From: Pigmentiphaga litoralis
GTDB lineage: Bacteria > Pseudomonadota > Gammaproteobacteria > Burkholderiales > Burkholderiaceae_B
DNA length: 64,000 nt
Assembly (NCBI RefSeq): GCF_014651835.1
Contig: NZ_BMXQ01000001.1
Location: 2,308,801-2,372,800 of the forward strand
Direction of reading: 5' to 3'
In this document: piece by piece, positions 1-8,006 of the stretch
How the letters are laid out: each line of letters begins with the position of its first letter
Numbering within the stretch: the stretch's first letter is position 1
Notes under the pieces: generated by a model
Told to the model about the DNA's origin: nothing
Databases searched by the model: none
Seen by the model: only the letters and a program-made list of their open reading frames with translations
Translations under genes and position numbers: made by a program

Positions 1-603
1 GGGCCTGGCCAGGGCGGTGCCTTGCGTCGTCACAAGCTGCCGACCCGCTACGACTACGAAGTGCCCATCGGCGCGTGCATCGACTGGCTCGAACGGCGTT
101 CGGATGTCGACACGTCGCGCATAGCCGTCAGCGGATCCAGCCTGGGCGGCTATTACGCTGCGCGGGCCGCATCCATGGAACCGCGGCTGGCCGCATGCAT
201 CTCCCACGGCGCGATCTGGGACATTCACGCCCGCTGGAAGGTGCGGGACGACAGCCATGGACTGGCCGGCCACATGACGTGGGTTTTCGGTGCGAAGAAT
301 ATGGCCGAAGCCACCGAGATCGCCAAGCCATTCACCCTGGACGGCGTGCTCGAGCACATGAAGTGCCCCTATCTGATCATCCACGGCGGTCATGATGTGC
401 TTGGCGTCGAGGCGGTCCGGACGGTCTACGACTATGCGGTCAAGCATGGCGTCAAAGCCACCTTGCGCCTGACCACCGAGGAAGAAACCGGCGCCGAGCA
501 CTGCCAGCACGACAACCCGACCCTTGGCCAGGAACTGATGCTCGACTGGTTGGCGGACGTGTTTGGTATCGACCAGGCCGCGCTGGCCTTCACCCCCGGC
601 TGA
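1..603 (+). CDS. alpha/beta hydrolase, 5' end outside window
   Basis: The frame is open from base 1, so the true start lies outside the window and only about the last 200 residues are seen. The visible part opens with G-P-G-Q-G-G, the same strand that precedes the nucleophile region in the next gene. A serine nucleophile sits in G-S-S-L-G-G (about 133-150), a probable catalytic Asp in H-G-G-H-D (about 379-396) and a His in E-H-C-Q-H-D (about 496-513). The layout resembles alpha/beta hydrolases of the 2,6-dihydroxypseudooxynicotine hydrolase / FrsA-like group, which cleave C-C or ester bonds. It is followed 11 bp later by a clear paralogue, so the two are probably co-transcribed. The substrate cannot be told from sequence. 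Confidence 0.8.
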   Translation, partial: GPGQGGALRRHKLPTRYDYEVPIGACIDWLERRSDVDTSRIAVSGSSLGGYYAARAASMEPRLAACISHGAIWDIHARWKVRDDSHGLAGHMTWVFGAKNMAEATEIAKPFTLDGVLEHMKCPYLIIHGGHDVLGVEAVRTVYDYAVKHGVKATLRLTTEEETGAEHCQHDNPTLGQELMLDWLADVFGIDQAALAFTPG

Positions 604-614
604 CAGGAGCCAGC

Positions 615-1757
615 ATGAGCCATTGGTTCGAGTACTTTCCCGACAATCACATGTGGTCGCAGGGCATGATGTTCGGCATCGAGATGGCCGCCTGGGGCGC
701 GGCATCCATCGGCGAGATCGATCAGATCGGCCAGAAGCTGCGCGGCCATGAAGGCGACAACGAATTGTGGTGGACCGAGTGGACCGCGATGGCCAGGCGC
801 ATCGAAGGCTTCGGCGATGCCGAGGAAGCCCGGGGGCACCGGCTGACATCGGGCGCCTACTATCTGCGCGCGGCCATCTATTACTTTTGCGGCGAGCGCT
901 TCATTGCGCCATCCGAACGCAAGTGGGACACCTATCGCAGTTGCCTGCGTTGCTTCAGCAAAGGGATCGAGCGCCGCTATCCACAGATCGAACGGCTCGA
1001 CGTGCCCTATGAAGACACGACACTGCCGGCCTGGTTTCTGAAGGCCGATGTGGATGGCCCGGCGCCCACCGTCGTCATGTTCGACGGCCTGGATAACGCC
1101 AAGGAAATGAGCGTCCTGTTCGGTGGTGTCGAGATAGCGCGGCGCGGCATCCATGTGCTGGCGATCGATGGACCCGGCCAGGGCGAAGCCTTGCGGCTGC
1201 AGGGCATTCCCAGCCGGTATGACTATGAAGTGCCCGCGGGGGCCGCGTACGACCACCTGACCCGGCGCCCGGATGTCGATCCGGAACGGGTGGCCGTCAT
1301 GGGGTTTTCCATGGGCGGCTATTACGCGCCGCGTGCCGCTGCCATGGATCCGCGCTTTGCGGCCTGCGTCGCGTGGGGCGGCCATTTCGACTACCACGAG
1401 TCATGGCAGCGTCGGCGCAAGATCATGGAATCGGGCGGGACCAAACTCTCTGCGCCGGGTTTCCAGTTGCCGTGGGTGCTGGGGAAGCCGGACATCGACG
1501 CGTGCATGAAGAAACTCGAGAACTACCGGCTCGACGGCATTGCGCAGAAAATGCGATGCCCCTTCTTCTGCATCCACGGTGAAGACGACAATATCGTGCA
1601 GCTCGACTTTGCCGAGCGGCTTTATGCCGCGGTCGGGTCGACCGACAAGACCCTCAAGGTCTTGCGCGCGCACGACGGGGGCAGCGAGCATTGCCAGGAA
1701 GACAACCGGCAAGTCGGCGCCAACATCGTGGCCGACTGGCTGGCCGATCACCTGTAG
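615..1757 (+). CDS. alpha/beta hydrolase (2,6-dihydroxypseudooxynicotine hydrolase-like)
   Basis: This 380-residue cytoplasmic hydrolase has an N-terminal helical cap region (about residues 1-130) and a C-terminal alpha/beta core. The nucleophile Ser lies in G-F-S-M-G-G near residue 232, the acid in H-G-E-D-D near residue 319 and the His in S-E-H-C-Q-E-D near residue 357. Family knowledge: such two-domain enzymes hydrolyse C-C or ester bonds of small ring or keto compounds. The start ATG follows a CAGGAG ribosome site 11 bp after the stop of the upstream hydrolase, which shares long stretches (the R-Y-D-Y-E-V-P block and the G-G-Y-Y block). A tandem duplication with later specialisation is likely. 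No regulator or transporter for this pair is visible inside the window. Confidence 0.82.
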   Translation: MSHWFEYFPDNHMWSQGMMFGIEMAAWGAASIGEIDQIGQKLRGHEGDNELWWTEWTAMARRIEGFGDAEEARGHRLTSGAYYLRAAIYYFCGERFIAPSERKWDTYRSCLRCFSKGIERRYPQIERLDVPYEDTTLPAWFLKADVDGPAPTVVMFDGLDNAKEMSVLFGGVEIARRGIHVLAIDGPGQGEALRLQGIPSRYDYEVPAGAAYDHLTRRPDVDPERVAVMGFSMGGYYAPRAAAMDPRFAACVAWGGHFDYHESWQRRRKIMESGGTKLSAPGFQLPWVLGKPDIDACMKKLENYRLDGIAQKMRCPFFCIHGEDDNIVQLDFAERLYAAVGSTDKTLKVLRAHDGGSEHCQEDNRQVGANIVADWLADHL

Positions 1758-1802
1758 CGGCGCGGGCAGGGCTGCACGCGCCCTGCCAGGCGCGCCTCGC
1801 CT

Positions 1803-2729
1803 TCACCACGCGCTTTGCTTTGGCGCCCCGACCCGCGCCAGGATATGCGGCGCCAGGATGTCCGCCAGCACCGGCATGGCCGATGGCTTGGGATGCACGG
1901 AGTCCTTGTAGCAGTCAGGCGACCAGCGCGCGTCATCCGCAATCACTACCGGGTCCCTTACACCGACCGACCGCAACAGCTGGCGCGCGGGCTCGAAGCT
2001 GCGCGCCCGCTCGGCCGGATTGCGGCTCTCTTCTGCTGTCGCATACAACACCACGGTCGTCTTCTTGCCGAAAGCCGACATGAAGCGCTCGAGTTCCGCA
2101 TGCACATCGCCCTGCGGCACCTTCAATGCGTCGGGAGGCGTGCCGCAGGGCTCGAGCCGGTAGACATACTTGTTGAAAAGGAACCATAACGACGAGGTCG
2201 GATGCGACCTTGGATGGCTGAATTCGCACGACCACGACGATGCATCGCCAAAGTCGTTGCTGCCAAGCAGGAAGACCACCTCATCGACACGGTCGACCAC
2301 ATCCGGATTGCGCTGCAGCCATTTCAGTTCATTGCGCAGCGACCAGCTGCCCGCCGCGATCGGCCAGACCTTGACGCCGGAGGGCGCAAGCGCCTTCTGC
2401 GTGAGCGGGCCGAGCCGTTCCTGCTGCCGGTACGGGTTTCCGCCATCGACGATGCTGTCGCCAACCAGCAGCACGTTGGGCCCGGGTCCAGGCTCGAACT
2501 CGGGCGCGCCCATGCTGCGGGAATTGAACTGCCAGTCGTTCTTGTTGAGGAAGGCGCCCTGCTGGTTTGGCTTGGGCACGTAGCCGATGTCAGCGTTGGC
2601 TTCGTACAGAGGGAAGTCGAGCAGGCCGAGTTGGCGGGTGGCAATTTCGGCCACGATCAGCAGTCCGCAGAACAGCGTTCCGCCAACCAGAACCGAGCGA
2701 AGCAAACGGGAACGAGGGCGCTGTGTCAT
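1803..2729 (-). CDS. membrane-anchored SGNH/GDSL-type hydrolase
   Basis: This is a 308-residue protein with an N-terminal hydrophobic segment (about residues 10-30) preceded by several Arg, so it is probably anchored in the inner membrane with the catalytic part outside. SGNH blocks can be seen: G-D-S-I-V near residue 90, G-S-N-D-F near residue 160, and a D-S-V-H-P block close to the C-terminus giving the catalytic Asp-His pair. Family knowledge: SGNH proteins act as esterases, or as deacetylases/acetyltransferases on surface polysaccharides. I chose the ATG at 2729 because the hydrophobic segment follows at once; an upstream in-frame start at 2834 would add an Arg-rich tail without function. 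It faces the hydrolase pair convergently, with 45 bp between the stops. Confidence 0.7.
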   Translation of the reverse strand: MTQRPRSRLLRSVLVGGTLFCGLLIVAEIATRQLGLLDFPLYEANADIGYVPKPNQQGAFLNKNDWQFNSRSMGAPEFEPGPGPNVLLVGDSIVDGGNPYRQQERLGPLTQKALAPSGVKVWPIAAGSWSLRNELKWLQRNPDVVDRVDEVVFLLGSNDFGDASSWSCEFSHPRSHPTSSLWFLFNKYVYRLEPCGTPPDALKVPQGDVHAELERFMSAFGKKTTVVLYATAEESRNPAERARSFEPARQLLRSVGVRDPVVIADDARWSPDCYKDSVHPKPSAMPVLADILAPHILARVGAPKQSAW

Positions 2730-2872
2730 GCGAGTCCGCCATATGGCAATGGACGTACACAGTACCGGCGATGGCCGAACGGTGCGCCGCTCGTATGATG
2801 TAGTGCGTCTACACGGAGCTGGATCGCGGTTCACGCCCGATCGGACCTAGACCGGTGGCACGCCTGCCAGGC

Positions 2873-4150
2873 TCAACGGCTGGGAAGTGTTGACCCGTGC
2901 GGCGTGGCGGGACGCAGGGTCATGCTGCCGATCAGCGCAGCGGTAGCAAGCAGTATCACTGCGGCGCCATAAATATCCGTGGTCGGGATCAGGCCTATCG
3001 TACCGACCAGCGCACCGGCCACCATGGCAGGCAGGCTCATCGCGAAATAGCTGAGCACATAGAAGGCAGCCATCAAGCCGGCACGCTCGTGCGGCAAGGC
3101 CATGGGCATGACGGTGCGCACGGCGCCAAGAAAGGCTGCGCCGAACCCGACGCCTGCGATGGACGTACCCGCAAAAAATGCTGCGGATGCGTTGGTGTGA
3201 ACGCCGGCCAGGACGGTGGCGATGCCGACAATCAATGCCGCCGCGCCAATGTTCATGGTGCGGCGGGCTTCGGTATTACGAAAGGCCATGACCGATGCTG
3301 CACCGCAGATCGTCAGCGTAAAGACGAGCAGCCCGCCCACCACGGGCGCCTGTTCGCCCGTGACGACGCGGGCAAGCGTGGGGCCCAGGGACAGGAAGAA
3401 TCCGCCCAGCGCCCAGACCGCCACATCAACCGGGGCCACCAGCATCAACGCGCGGCGCGCCTGTGCCGGCACCCGCACCTTCGGGCGCAATGACGCCAAT
3501 GCGCCGGGCTGCGGCCGAACGGTCTCGGGAAGGAACAGGGTAATGACGCCCTGGATCAGCAACACGACCAGCAGCACCGCATACACCAGGTGCATGGGCG
3601 ATGGCGCAAACTGCACGAGCACGCTGGAGCCCAGTGCACCAATGGCCATGCCAACAATAGGCATGACACTATTGATGAGCGCGCCCCAGATGCGGTTGAC
3701 GTCCAGCAGGGCCGCACCCAGCGCGCTCATGGCGGCGCCCGTGGCCAGGCCCTGCACGACGCGCGCTGCGATCAGCATCGGCACGTCATTGGCCAGGATG
3801 AACAGGACCATGGCGACAGCCTGCAAGACCACGGAGGCCAGCACGACGGGCCGGCGTCCCACGTAGTCCGACAGCGCGCCCACGGTCAGCAAGGAAAACA
3901 GCAGGCTGAACGCATAGATGCCAAACACCACGGTCAGGGTGATGGGCGAAAAACCCCAGGCTTCGCGGTAGATGCTGTACAGCGGCGTTGGCGCGCTGGA
4001 GGCCGCCATGAAAGCGATCAGGATGCTGGCCAGCAGCACGACCGAGCCGGTCGAGCCCAGGCGAGCCCGGCTGGCGGCAGGGCCGGCCGTGGGGTTGCCC
4101 GTGGCGTGGGAGGGCGAAGGTTCGGGGGCGCGGGGTGACATGACAACCAT
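2873..4150 (-). CDS. MFS-type multidrug/solute transporter
   Basis: A 425-residue, highly hydrophobic protein with about 12 predicted membrane segments starting near residue 35. It carries the major facilitator loop motif between helices 2 and 3 (G-A-L-S-D-Y-V-G-R-R-P) and an R-V-V-Q-G-L-A-T-G stretch in helix 4. It is probably a proton-driven exporter of the inner membrane. It is divergent from a TetR-family gene, with two copies of the same palindrome between them, so TetR very probably represses it; this is the usual layout for drug-type efflux pumps. ATGs at 4150 and 4141 are both possible and neither has a clear ribosome site. The start at 4150 lies 6 bp from the proximal operator, so a bound repressor would block expression. 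Confidence 0.85.
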   Translation of the reverse strand: MVVMSPRAPEPSPSHATGNPTAGPAASRARLGSTGSVVLLASILIAFMAASSAPTPLYSIYREAWGFSPITLTVVFGIYAFSLLFSLLTVGALSDYVGRRPVVLASVVLQAVAMVLFILANDVPMLIAARVVQGLATGAAMSALGAALLDVNRIWGALINSVMPIVGMAIGALGSSVLVQFAPSPMHLVYAVLLVVLLIQGVITLFLPETVRPQPGALASLRPKVRVPAQARRALMLVAPVDVAVWALGGFFLSLGPTLARVVTGEQAPVVGGLLVFTLTICGAASVMAFRNTEARRTMNIGAAALIVGIATVLAGVHTNASAAFFAGTSIAGVGFGAAFLGAVRTVMPMALPHERAGLMAAFYVLSYFAMSLPAMVAGALVGTIGLIPTTDIYGAAVILLATAALIGSMTLRPATPHGSTLPSR

Positions 4151-4156
4151 CAAGTA

Positions 4157-4175
4157 AAAGCAAAAATTTTGCGTT
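4157..4175. promoter_or_regulatory. candidate TetR operator, copy 1
   Basis: The 19-bp element AAAGCAAAAATTTTGCGTT contains a perfect GCAAAA-A-TTTTGC dyad (4160-4172). It matches the copy at 4203-4221 in 16 of 19 positions and lies just upstream of the MFS start. Confidence 0.65.
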
Positions 4176-4202
4176 AATGCATGGTGCATCAAAGCATCAT
4201 TT

Positions 4203-4221
4203 AAAGCAAATAATTTGCTTT
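4203..4221. promoter_or_regulatory. candidate TetR operator, copy 2
   Basis: Perfect palindrome AAAGCAAAT-A-ATTTGCTTT with 9-bp arms around a central A. Its centre is 46 bp from that of copy 1 and it lies upstream of the divergent TetR gene, as expected for joint control of pump and repressor. Confidence 0.7.
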
Positions 4222-4272
4222 AGTGGGATACTGCACGCATTGCCGCTTCTCGGCAGGTCATTGATCGCCACC

Positions 4273-4839
4273 ATGTCTTCCGCTACCAAAGAACGACTCC
4301 GCCCCGGCGGCCGCAGTGCGCGGGTCCAGGAATCGGTCCACGCCGCCGTGCGTGCATTGATGGCCGAACACGGCCGCGCCGCGCTGACGGTGCCGCTGAT
4401 CGCCACGCATGCCGGCGTCACGCCGTCCACCATCTACCGCCGCTGGGGCGACCTGCCGGAACTGCTGGCGGACGTCGCCGTGGAACGTTTGCGGCCCGAG
4501 AGCGCGCCGATTTCCACCGGCGACCTGCGCACCGACCTGCAATTGTGGATCGACCAGTTTGTGGACGAGATGTCGTCGGGCCCGGGTCGGACCATGGTGC
4601 GCGATGTGCTCGCCGGTGGCGGCGACGGGCCGAACACCTGCTGTTCGTACACGCAGGATCAGCTGGAAATCATTCTTGAGCACGCGGCGCGCCGGGGAGA
4701 TGTCCACCCGGCCATCGATGCGGTCATGGACGAGATCATCTCGCCCATCATGTACCGCATCGTTTTTCGTGGGGAGACACTGCGGGCCGCGTATGTGCAC
4801 GGCCTGATCGCAGCCTGTCTGGCGCGGGTCGCGCCCTAG
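4273..4839 (+). CDS. TetR/AcrR family transcriptional repressor
   Basis: A 188-residue regulator. Residues about 17-62 form the TetR helix-turn-helix, with the typical A-G-V-T-P-S-T-I-Y-R-R-W recognition segment followed by a C-terminal ligand-binding region of the TetR_C type (D-L-R-T-D-L and F-R-G-E stretches). The ATG at 4273 is used; a longer in-frame start at 4177 would make the coding region run through the palindromic operator and adds no domain. It is divergent from the MFS transporter and probably represses both genes through the two 19-bp palindromes, with release by a pump substrate. The ligand is unknown. Confidence 0.88.
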   Translation: MSSATKERLRPGGRSARVQESVHAAVRALMAEHGRAALTVPLIATHAGVTPSTIYRRWGDLPELLADVAVERLRPESAPISTGDLRTDLQLWIDQFVDEMSSGPGRTMVRDVLAGGGDGPNTCCSYTQDQLEIILEHAARRGDVHPAIDAVMDEIISPIMYRIVFRGETLRAAYVHGLIAACLARVAP

Positions 4840-4855
4840 GCGCCGACGCCGCGCC

Positions 4856-5851
4856 TTATTCGACCGTGGCGCCCGATGCCTGCACGATGCCGCGCCACTT
4901 CTGGTAGTCGGACTTGAGCAGCGCCGAGAATGCGTCAGGCGTCATGGCCTGGACTTCGGCGCCCTGCGCGATCACGGCGGCCTGCATCTCGGGCGTGGCC
5001 AGCAGCTGATTGACCGCGGTATTCACGGTCGTCACTACCGACTTGGGCGTGCCCGCCGGCATGAACAGGCCATACCAGGTGCTGACGTCAACGCTCGGAT
5101 AGCCCAGTTCGGCAACGGTCGCGACATCAGGCAGCGACGTGCTGCGCCTGGCGGAGGTGACCGCCAGCGGACGCAGCTTGCCCGCCTTGATCTGCGCCAT
5201 GGCCGAGGCCACCGACGACACCATCAGATCCACATTGCCCGACAGCACGTCGAGCATGGCCGCGTTCGATCCCTTGTAGGGGATGTGGCGGATGTCGATC
5301 TGCGCGGCGCCCTTGAAGATCTCGCCGGCCAGATGAATGGTGGTGCCATTACCGGGCGAACCGTAGGTCACGTTGCCGGGTTCGGCCTTGGCAATGGTGA
5401 CCACGTCCGCCAGGGTCTTGAAGCGGGAATTGACGCTGGTCACGATCATGATGGGCGTGAAGCCGACATGCGCGACGGCCACCAGGTCACGGGTAGGGTC
5501 GTAGCTGAGGTTCTTGTACAGCCAGGGCGCGACCACCAGGTTGTCCTTCTGGCCCATGACCATTTCATAGCCCGTTGGCGCTGCGCGGACCGCTTCGGTG
5601 ATGCCGATGGTGCCGCCCGCGCCGGCGCGGTTTTCGGCCACCACGGTCCACTTCTGGACTTCCGTCAGTTTGTTCGCCACCAGTCGCGCCAGGATGTCCG
5701 TGCCGCCCCCCGGCGGGAAGGGCACGATCATGCGAATGGGCTTGGCGGGGAACGTTTGCGCCTGGGCATGCACGGCGGTCGCGCCGAACGACGCCAACGT
5801 GGCCGATGTGACAACGGCCAGACCCAGACACGAAAAAACCTTGCGAATCAC
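4856..5851 (-). CDS. Bug/TctC family periplasmic solute receptor
   Basis: A 331-residue receptor with a signal peptide ending at the A-V-H-A-Q-A stretch. Family marks are the first mature strand P-I-R-M-I-V-P-F-P-P-G-G, H-I-P-Y-K-G in the middle and P-D-V-A-T-V-A-E-L-G near the C-terminal third. Bug proteins capture carboxylates or similar small ligands in the periplasm for tripartite (TctAB) permeases. I chose a GTG start at 5851 because AAGGAG lies 7 nt upstream and the signal peptide begins there; the open frame runs further up to 5953 without a good site. It is the last gene of the leftward sulfolactate-like cluster, downstream of the comC-like gene, so its ligand may be sulfolactate or a relative. 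Confidence 0.88.
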   Translation of the reverse strand: MIRKVFSCLGLAVVTSATLASFGATAVHAQAQTFPAKPIRMIVPFPPGGGTDILARLVANKLTEVQKWTVVAENRAGAGGTIGITEAVRAAPTGYEMVMGQKDNLVVAPWLYKNLSYDPTRDLVAVAHVGFTPIMIVTSVNSRFKTLADVVTIAKAEPGNVTYGSPGNGTTIHLAGEIFKGAAQIDIRHIPYKGSNAAMLDVLSGNVDLMVSSVASAMAQIKAGKLRPLAVTSARRSTSLPDVATVAELGYPSVDVSTWYGLFMPAGTPKSVVTTVNTAVNQLLATPEMQAAVIAQGAEVQAMTPDAFSALLKSDYQKWRGIVQASGATVE

Positions 5852-5949
5852 AACTGTCTCCTTGTTTTCACCCGTAAGCATAAGCGGAAAGACAAGAAGA
5901 TGCGTTGTCCGGAGCCGCGCCGGAACAGTGCGCGCGGCCCGCTGCCACG

Positions 5950-6969
5950 TCAACCCGGGCTTTTTCCGAGACCGGCCAGATCGTGCAGTTGTTGCAGCAA
6001 CGCGTCGGGAATCGTCACGCCGTCGGCCGCGGCCTTCTCGCTCAGGGATCCGCGACGCGCGCCCGGCAGGCGCACGCCTTCGTCTTCCTGCATTGCGTCG
6101 ACCAGGGCTTCGACACGGTCCAGGTAGGCCGACTGGCCTGCCAGCGCGCCCGGGTCGATGACCAGAAACGCATGGCCGACACGCGGCTGCTCGCCTTCGT
6201 CGGTCAGGAAGGAGTCGGCCTCGAAGCCGAAGTGGGCGCCGGTCAGCGCGCAGGCCAGCAGTTCCACGACCAGGGCCAGCATTGCGCCCTTGACGCCGCC
6301 CATGGGCAGCATGCTGCCAGCCAGTCCGGCTTTCGGATCGGTGGTGGGCTTGCCATCAGCATCGAGCGCCCAGCCCAGCGGGATCTCGCGGCCTTCCTTG
6401 GCCGCGACCATCAGTTTGCCGCGCGCCACTTCGGACAAGGACAGATCGATCAGGATGCGCGCGCCATTGCGGCGGGGAAACACCGCCGCAATGGGATTGG
6501 TGCCGAACAGCGCGCGTTTGCCGCCCCAGGCCGGCATGGCAGCGGGCGAATTGCTGAACGCCAGACCGACCATGCCTGCCTGCGCCACGGCTTCAAGGTG
6601 GTAGGCGCCCGCCCCGAAGTGATGGCTGTTGGTCACGCCCGCGAACGCGACGCCATGGTCCCGCGCACGGCGCACGGCGGTATCGACAGCCTCGGCGCAT
6701 GCCGGATAGGCCAGGCCCGCGCCCGCATCGATCAGGACCGCCCCGCCCCGCTCCCGCAGCACACGGGGCTGCGCCGTGCCAACCGCGCGCCCATTGCGCA
6801 AGTGCGCCGCGTAGGCGGGCACCCGGGCCACGCCATGCGAGGCCAGACCCTGGCTGTCCGCATAGACGAGCGCCCGCGCCGTTGCGTCCGCCATCGCCCC
6901 ATCGGCGCCACTGGCCGCCAGCGCGCGTTGCGCCAGGGCCAGCAGATCATCGGTCGAGATTGTTGCCAT
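5950..6969 (-). CDS. comC: malate/L-lactate dehydrogenase family; probable (R)-sulfolactate dehydrogenase
   Basis: A 339-residue NAD(P)-dependent oxidoreductase of the Ldh_2 family, which also contains ComC, MdH and YiaK. Family-typical segments are S-H-G-V-A-R-V-P near residue 46, N-S-H-H-F-G-A-G-A-Y near residue 115, and G-T-N-P-I-A near residue 155. ComC interconverts (R)-3-sulfolactate and sulfopyruvate. The assignment rests on the neighbours: a D-2-hydroxyacid dehydrogenase directly upstream and suyAB-like genes in the same leftward cluster, as in the described racemic sulfolactate pathway of Chromohalobacter. The ATG at 6969 has a strong AAGGAGG site and lies 2 bp after the upstream stop, so translational coupling is likely. 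Malate or ureidoglycolate dehydrogenase are alternatives if context is ignored. Confidence 0.72.
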   Translation of the reverse strand: MATISTDDLLALAQRALAASGADGAMADATARALVYADSQGLASHGVARVPAYAAHLRNGRAVGTAQPRVLRERGGAVLIDAGAGLAYPACAEAVDTAVRRARDHGVAFAGVTNSHHFGAGAYHLEAVAQAGMVGLAFSNSPAAMPAWGGKRALFGTNPIAAVFPRRNGARILIDLSLSEVARGKLMVAAKEGREIPLGWALDADGKPTTDPKAGLAGSMLPMGGVKGAMLALVVELLACALTGAHFGFEADSFLTDEGEQPRVGHAFLVIDPGALAGQSAYLDRVEALVDAMQEDEGVRLPGARRGSLSEKAAADGVTIPDALLQQLHDLAGLGKSPG

Positions 6970-6971
6970 GA

Positions 6972-7916
6972 TCAACGACCTCCTTGGGCTGACCCATCGA
7001 GCACGGCCGCGACGCGGTCCGCCACGACGCTGGACACGCGTTCATTCGCTTCCTGGGTGAGCCCCGCAATATGCGGCGTCAGGATCAGATTGGGTGCATC
7101 GGCCAGCGCACCGCCCGCCTTGACCGGTTCCTGGTCGAAGACATCGATGGCGGCGCCCCGCAACTGGCCGCTCTTCAACGCCCCCGCCAGGGCCGCCTCG
7201 TCAACAATGCCGCCGCGTGCCGTATTGATCAGTATGCTGCCCGCTTTCATGCTGGCGATCCGGGCGCTGTCGAAGAGGTTGCGGGTGTCCGGCGTCAGCG
7301 GAATGTGCAGCGTGATCACGTCGGCCGTTGCCAGCAAGGCGTCCAGTTCCAGGCGCTGCACGCCCGTGTTCTTCCAGACGCTGCTTTCCGCAGGCAGCAT
7401 GGGATCGTACGCCGCCACCTGCATGCCAATGCCTTGCGCCAGTCTGGCGACCAGTTGCCCGATTCCGCCAAAGCCCACGATGCCCAGCGTGCGCTGCTCG
7501 GCCTCCAGACCATTGGAATAGGCCGTACGCGGCCAGGCGCCCGCGGCCACCTCGGCGCTGGCCGTGTAGGCGCCGCGCAGCAGCATCAGCGACGTCGCAA
7601 TGACGTATTCCGCCACCGCGCGCGCATTGGCCCCGGTGGCCGGGATCACCTCGATGCCGCGGTCGCGGCAGGCGGCCACGTCGATGTTGTCCAGCCCCAC
7701 CCCGAGCCGCCCCACCACCTTCAAGCGCGGCGCTGCCGCCAGCATCTCGGCATTGACCTGCGTGCGGTTGCGCACGATGACTGCCTCGGCGTCCTGCAGG
7801 GCAGACAGCAACTCGTTGCGCCTGTCCACCAGATCGGGCTCGTACCTGACATCGAAGCGGCGGGCCAGCGCATGGACTGCGGCCTCGTCCATGAACTCCG
7901 TGATGATGATCCGCAT
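6972..7916 (-). CDS. slcC: D-2-hydroxyacid dehydrogenase; probable (S)-sulfolactate dehydrogenase
   Basis: A 314-residue member of the phosphoglycerate dehydrogenase-like family. The NAD-binding glycine motif G-F-G-G-I-G lies near residue 149, the catalytic Arg in T-A-R-G-G near residue 232, the Glu in D-Q-E-P near residue 262 and the His in T-P-H-I-A-G near residue 282, so the active site is complete. It lacks the C-terminal ACT domain of SerA, which favours a catabolic role. Together with the comC-like gene it would act as a two-enzyme racemase converting (S)- to (R)-sulfolactate through sulfopyruvate. The start at 7916 has a good AAGGAG site. Substrate assignment comes from gene context; hydroxypyruvate or glyoxylate reductase activity is an alternative. 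Confidence 0.72.
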   Translation of the reverse strand: MRIIITEFMDEAAVHALARRFDVRYEPDLVDRRNELLSALQDAEAVIVRNRTQVNAEMLAAAPRLKVVGRLGVGLDNIDVAACRDRGIEVIPATGANARAVAEYVIATSLMLLRGAYTASAEVAAGAWPRTAYSNGLEAEQRTLGIVGFGGIGQLVARLAQGIGMQVAAYDPMLPAESSVWKNTGVQRLELDALLATADVITLHIPLTPDTRNLFDSARIASMKAGSILINTARGGIVDEAALAGALKSGQLRGAAIDVFDQEPVKAGGALADAPNLILTPHIAGLTQEANERVSSVVADRVAAVLDGSAQGGR

Positions 7917-8006
7917 ACTGTCATTCTCCTTGTTCGTTGCGTCGGTCTTGTGCGGGGGGTGCCGGGTCAGCGTGCCTCGTCAGCATGCCGCGTCGGCGGG
8001 CTGCCC

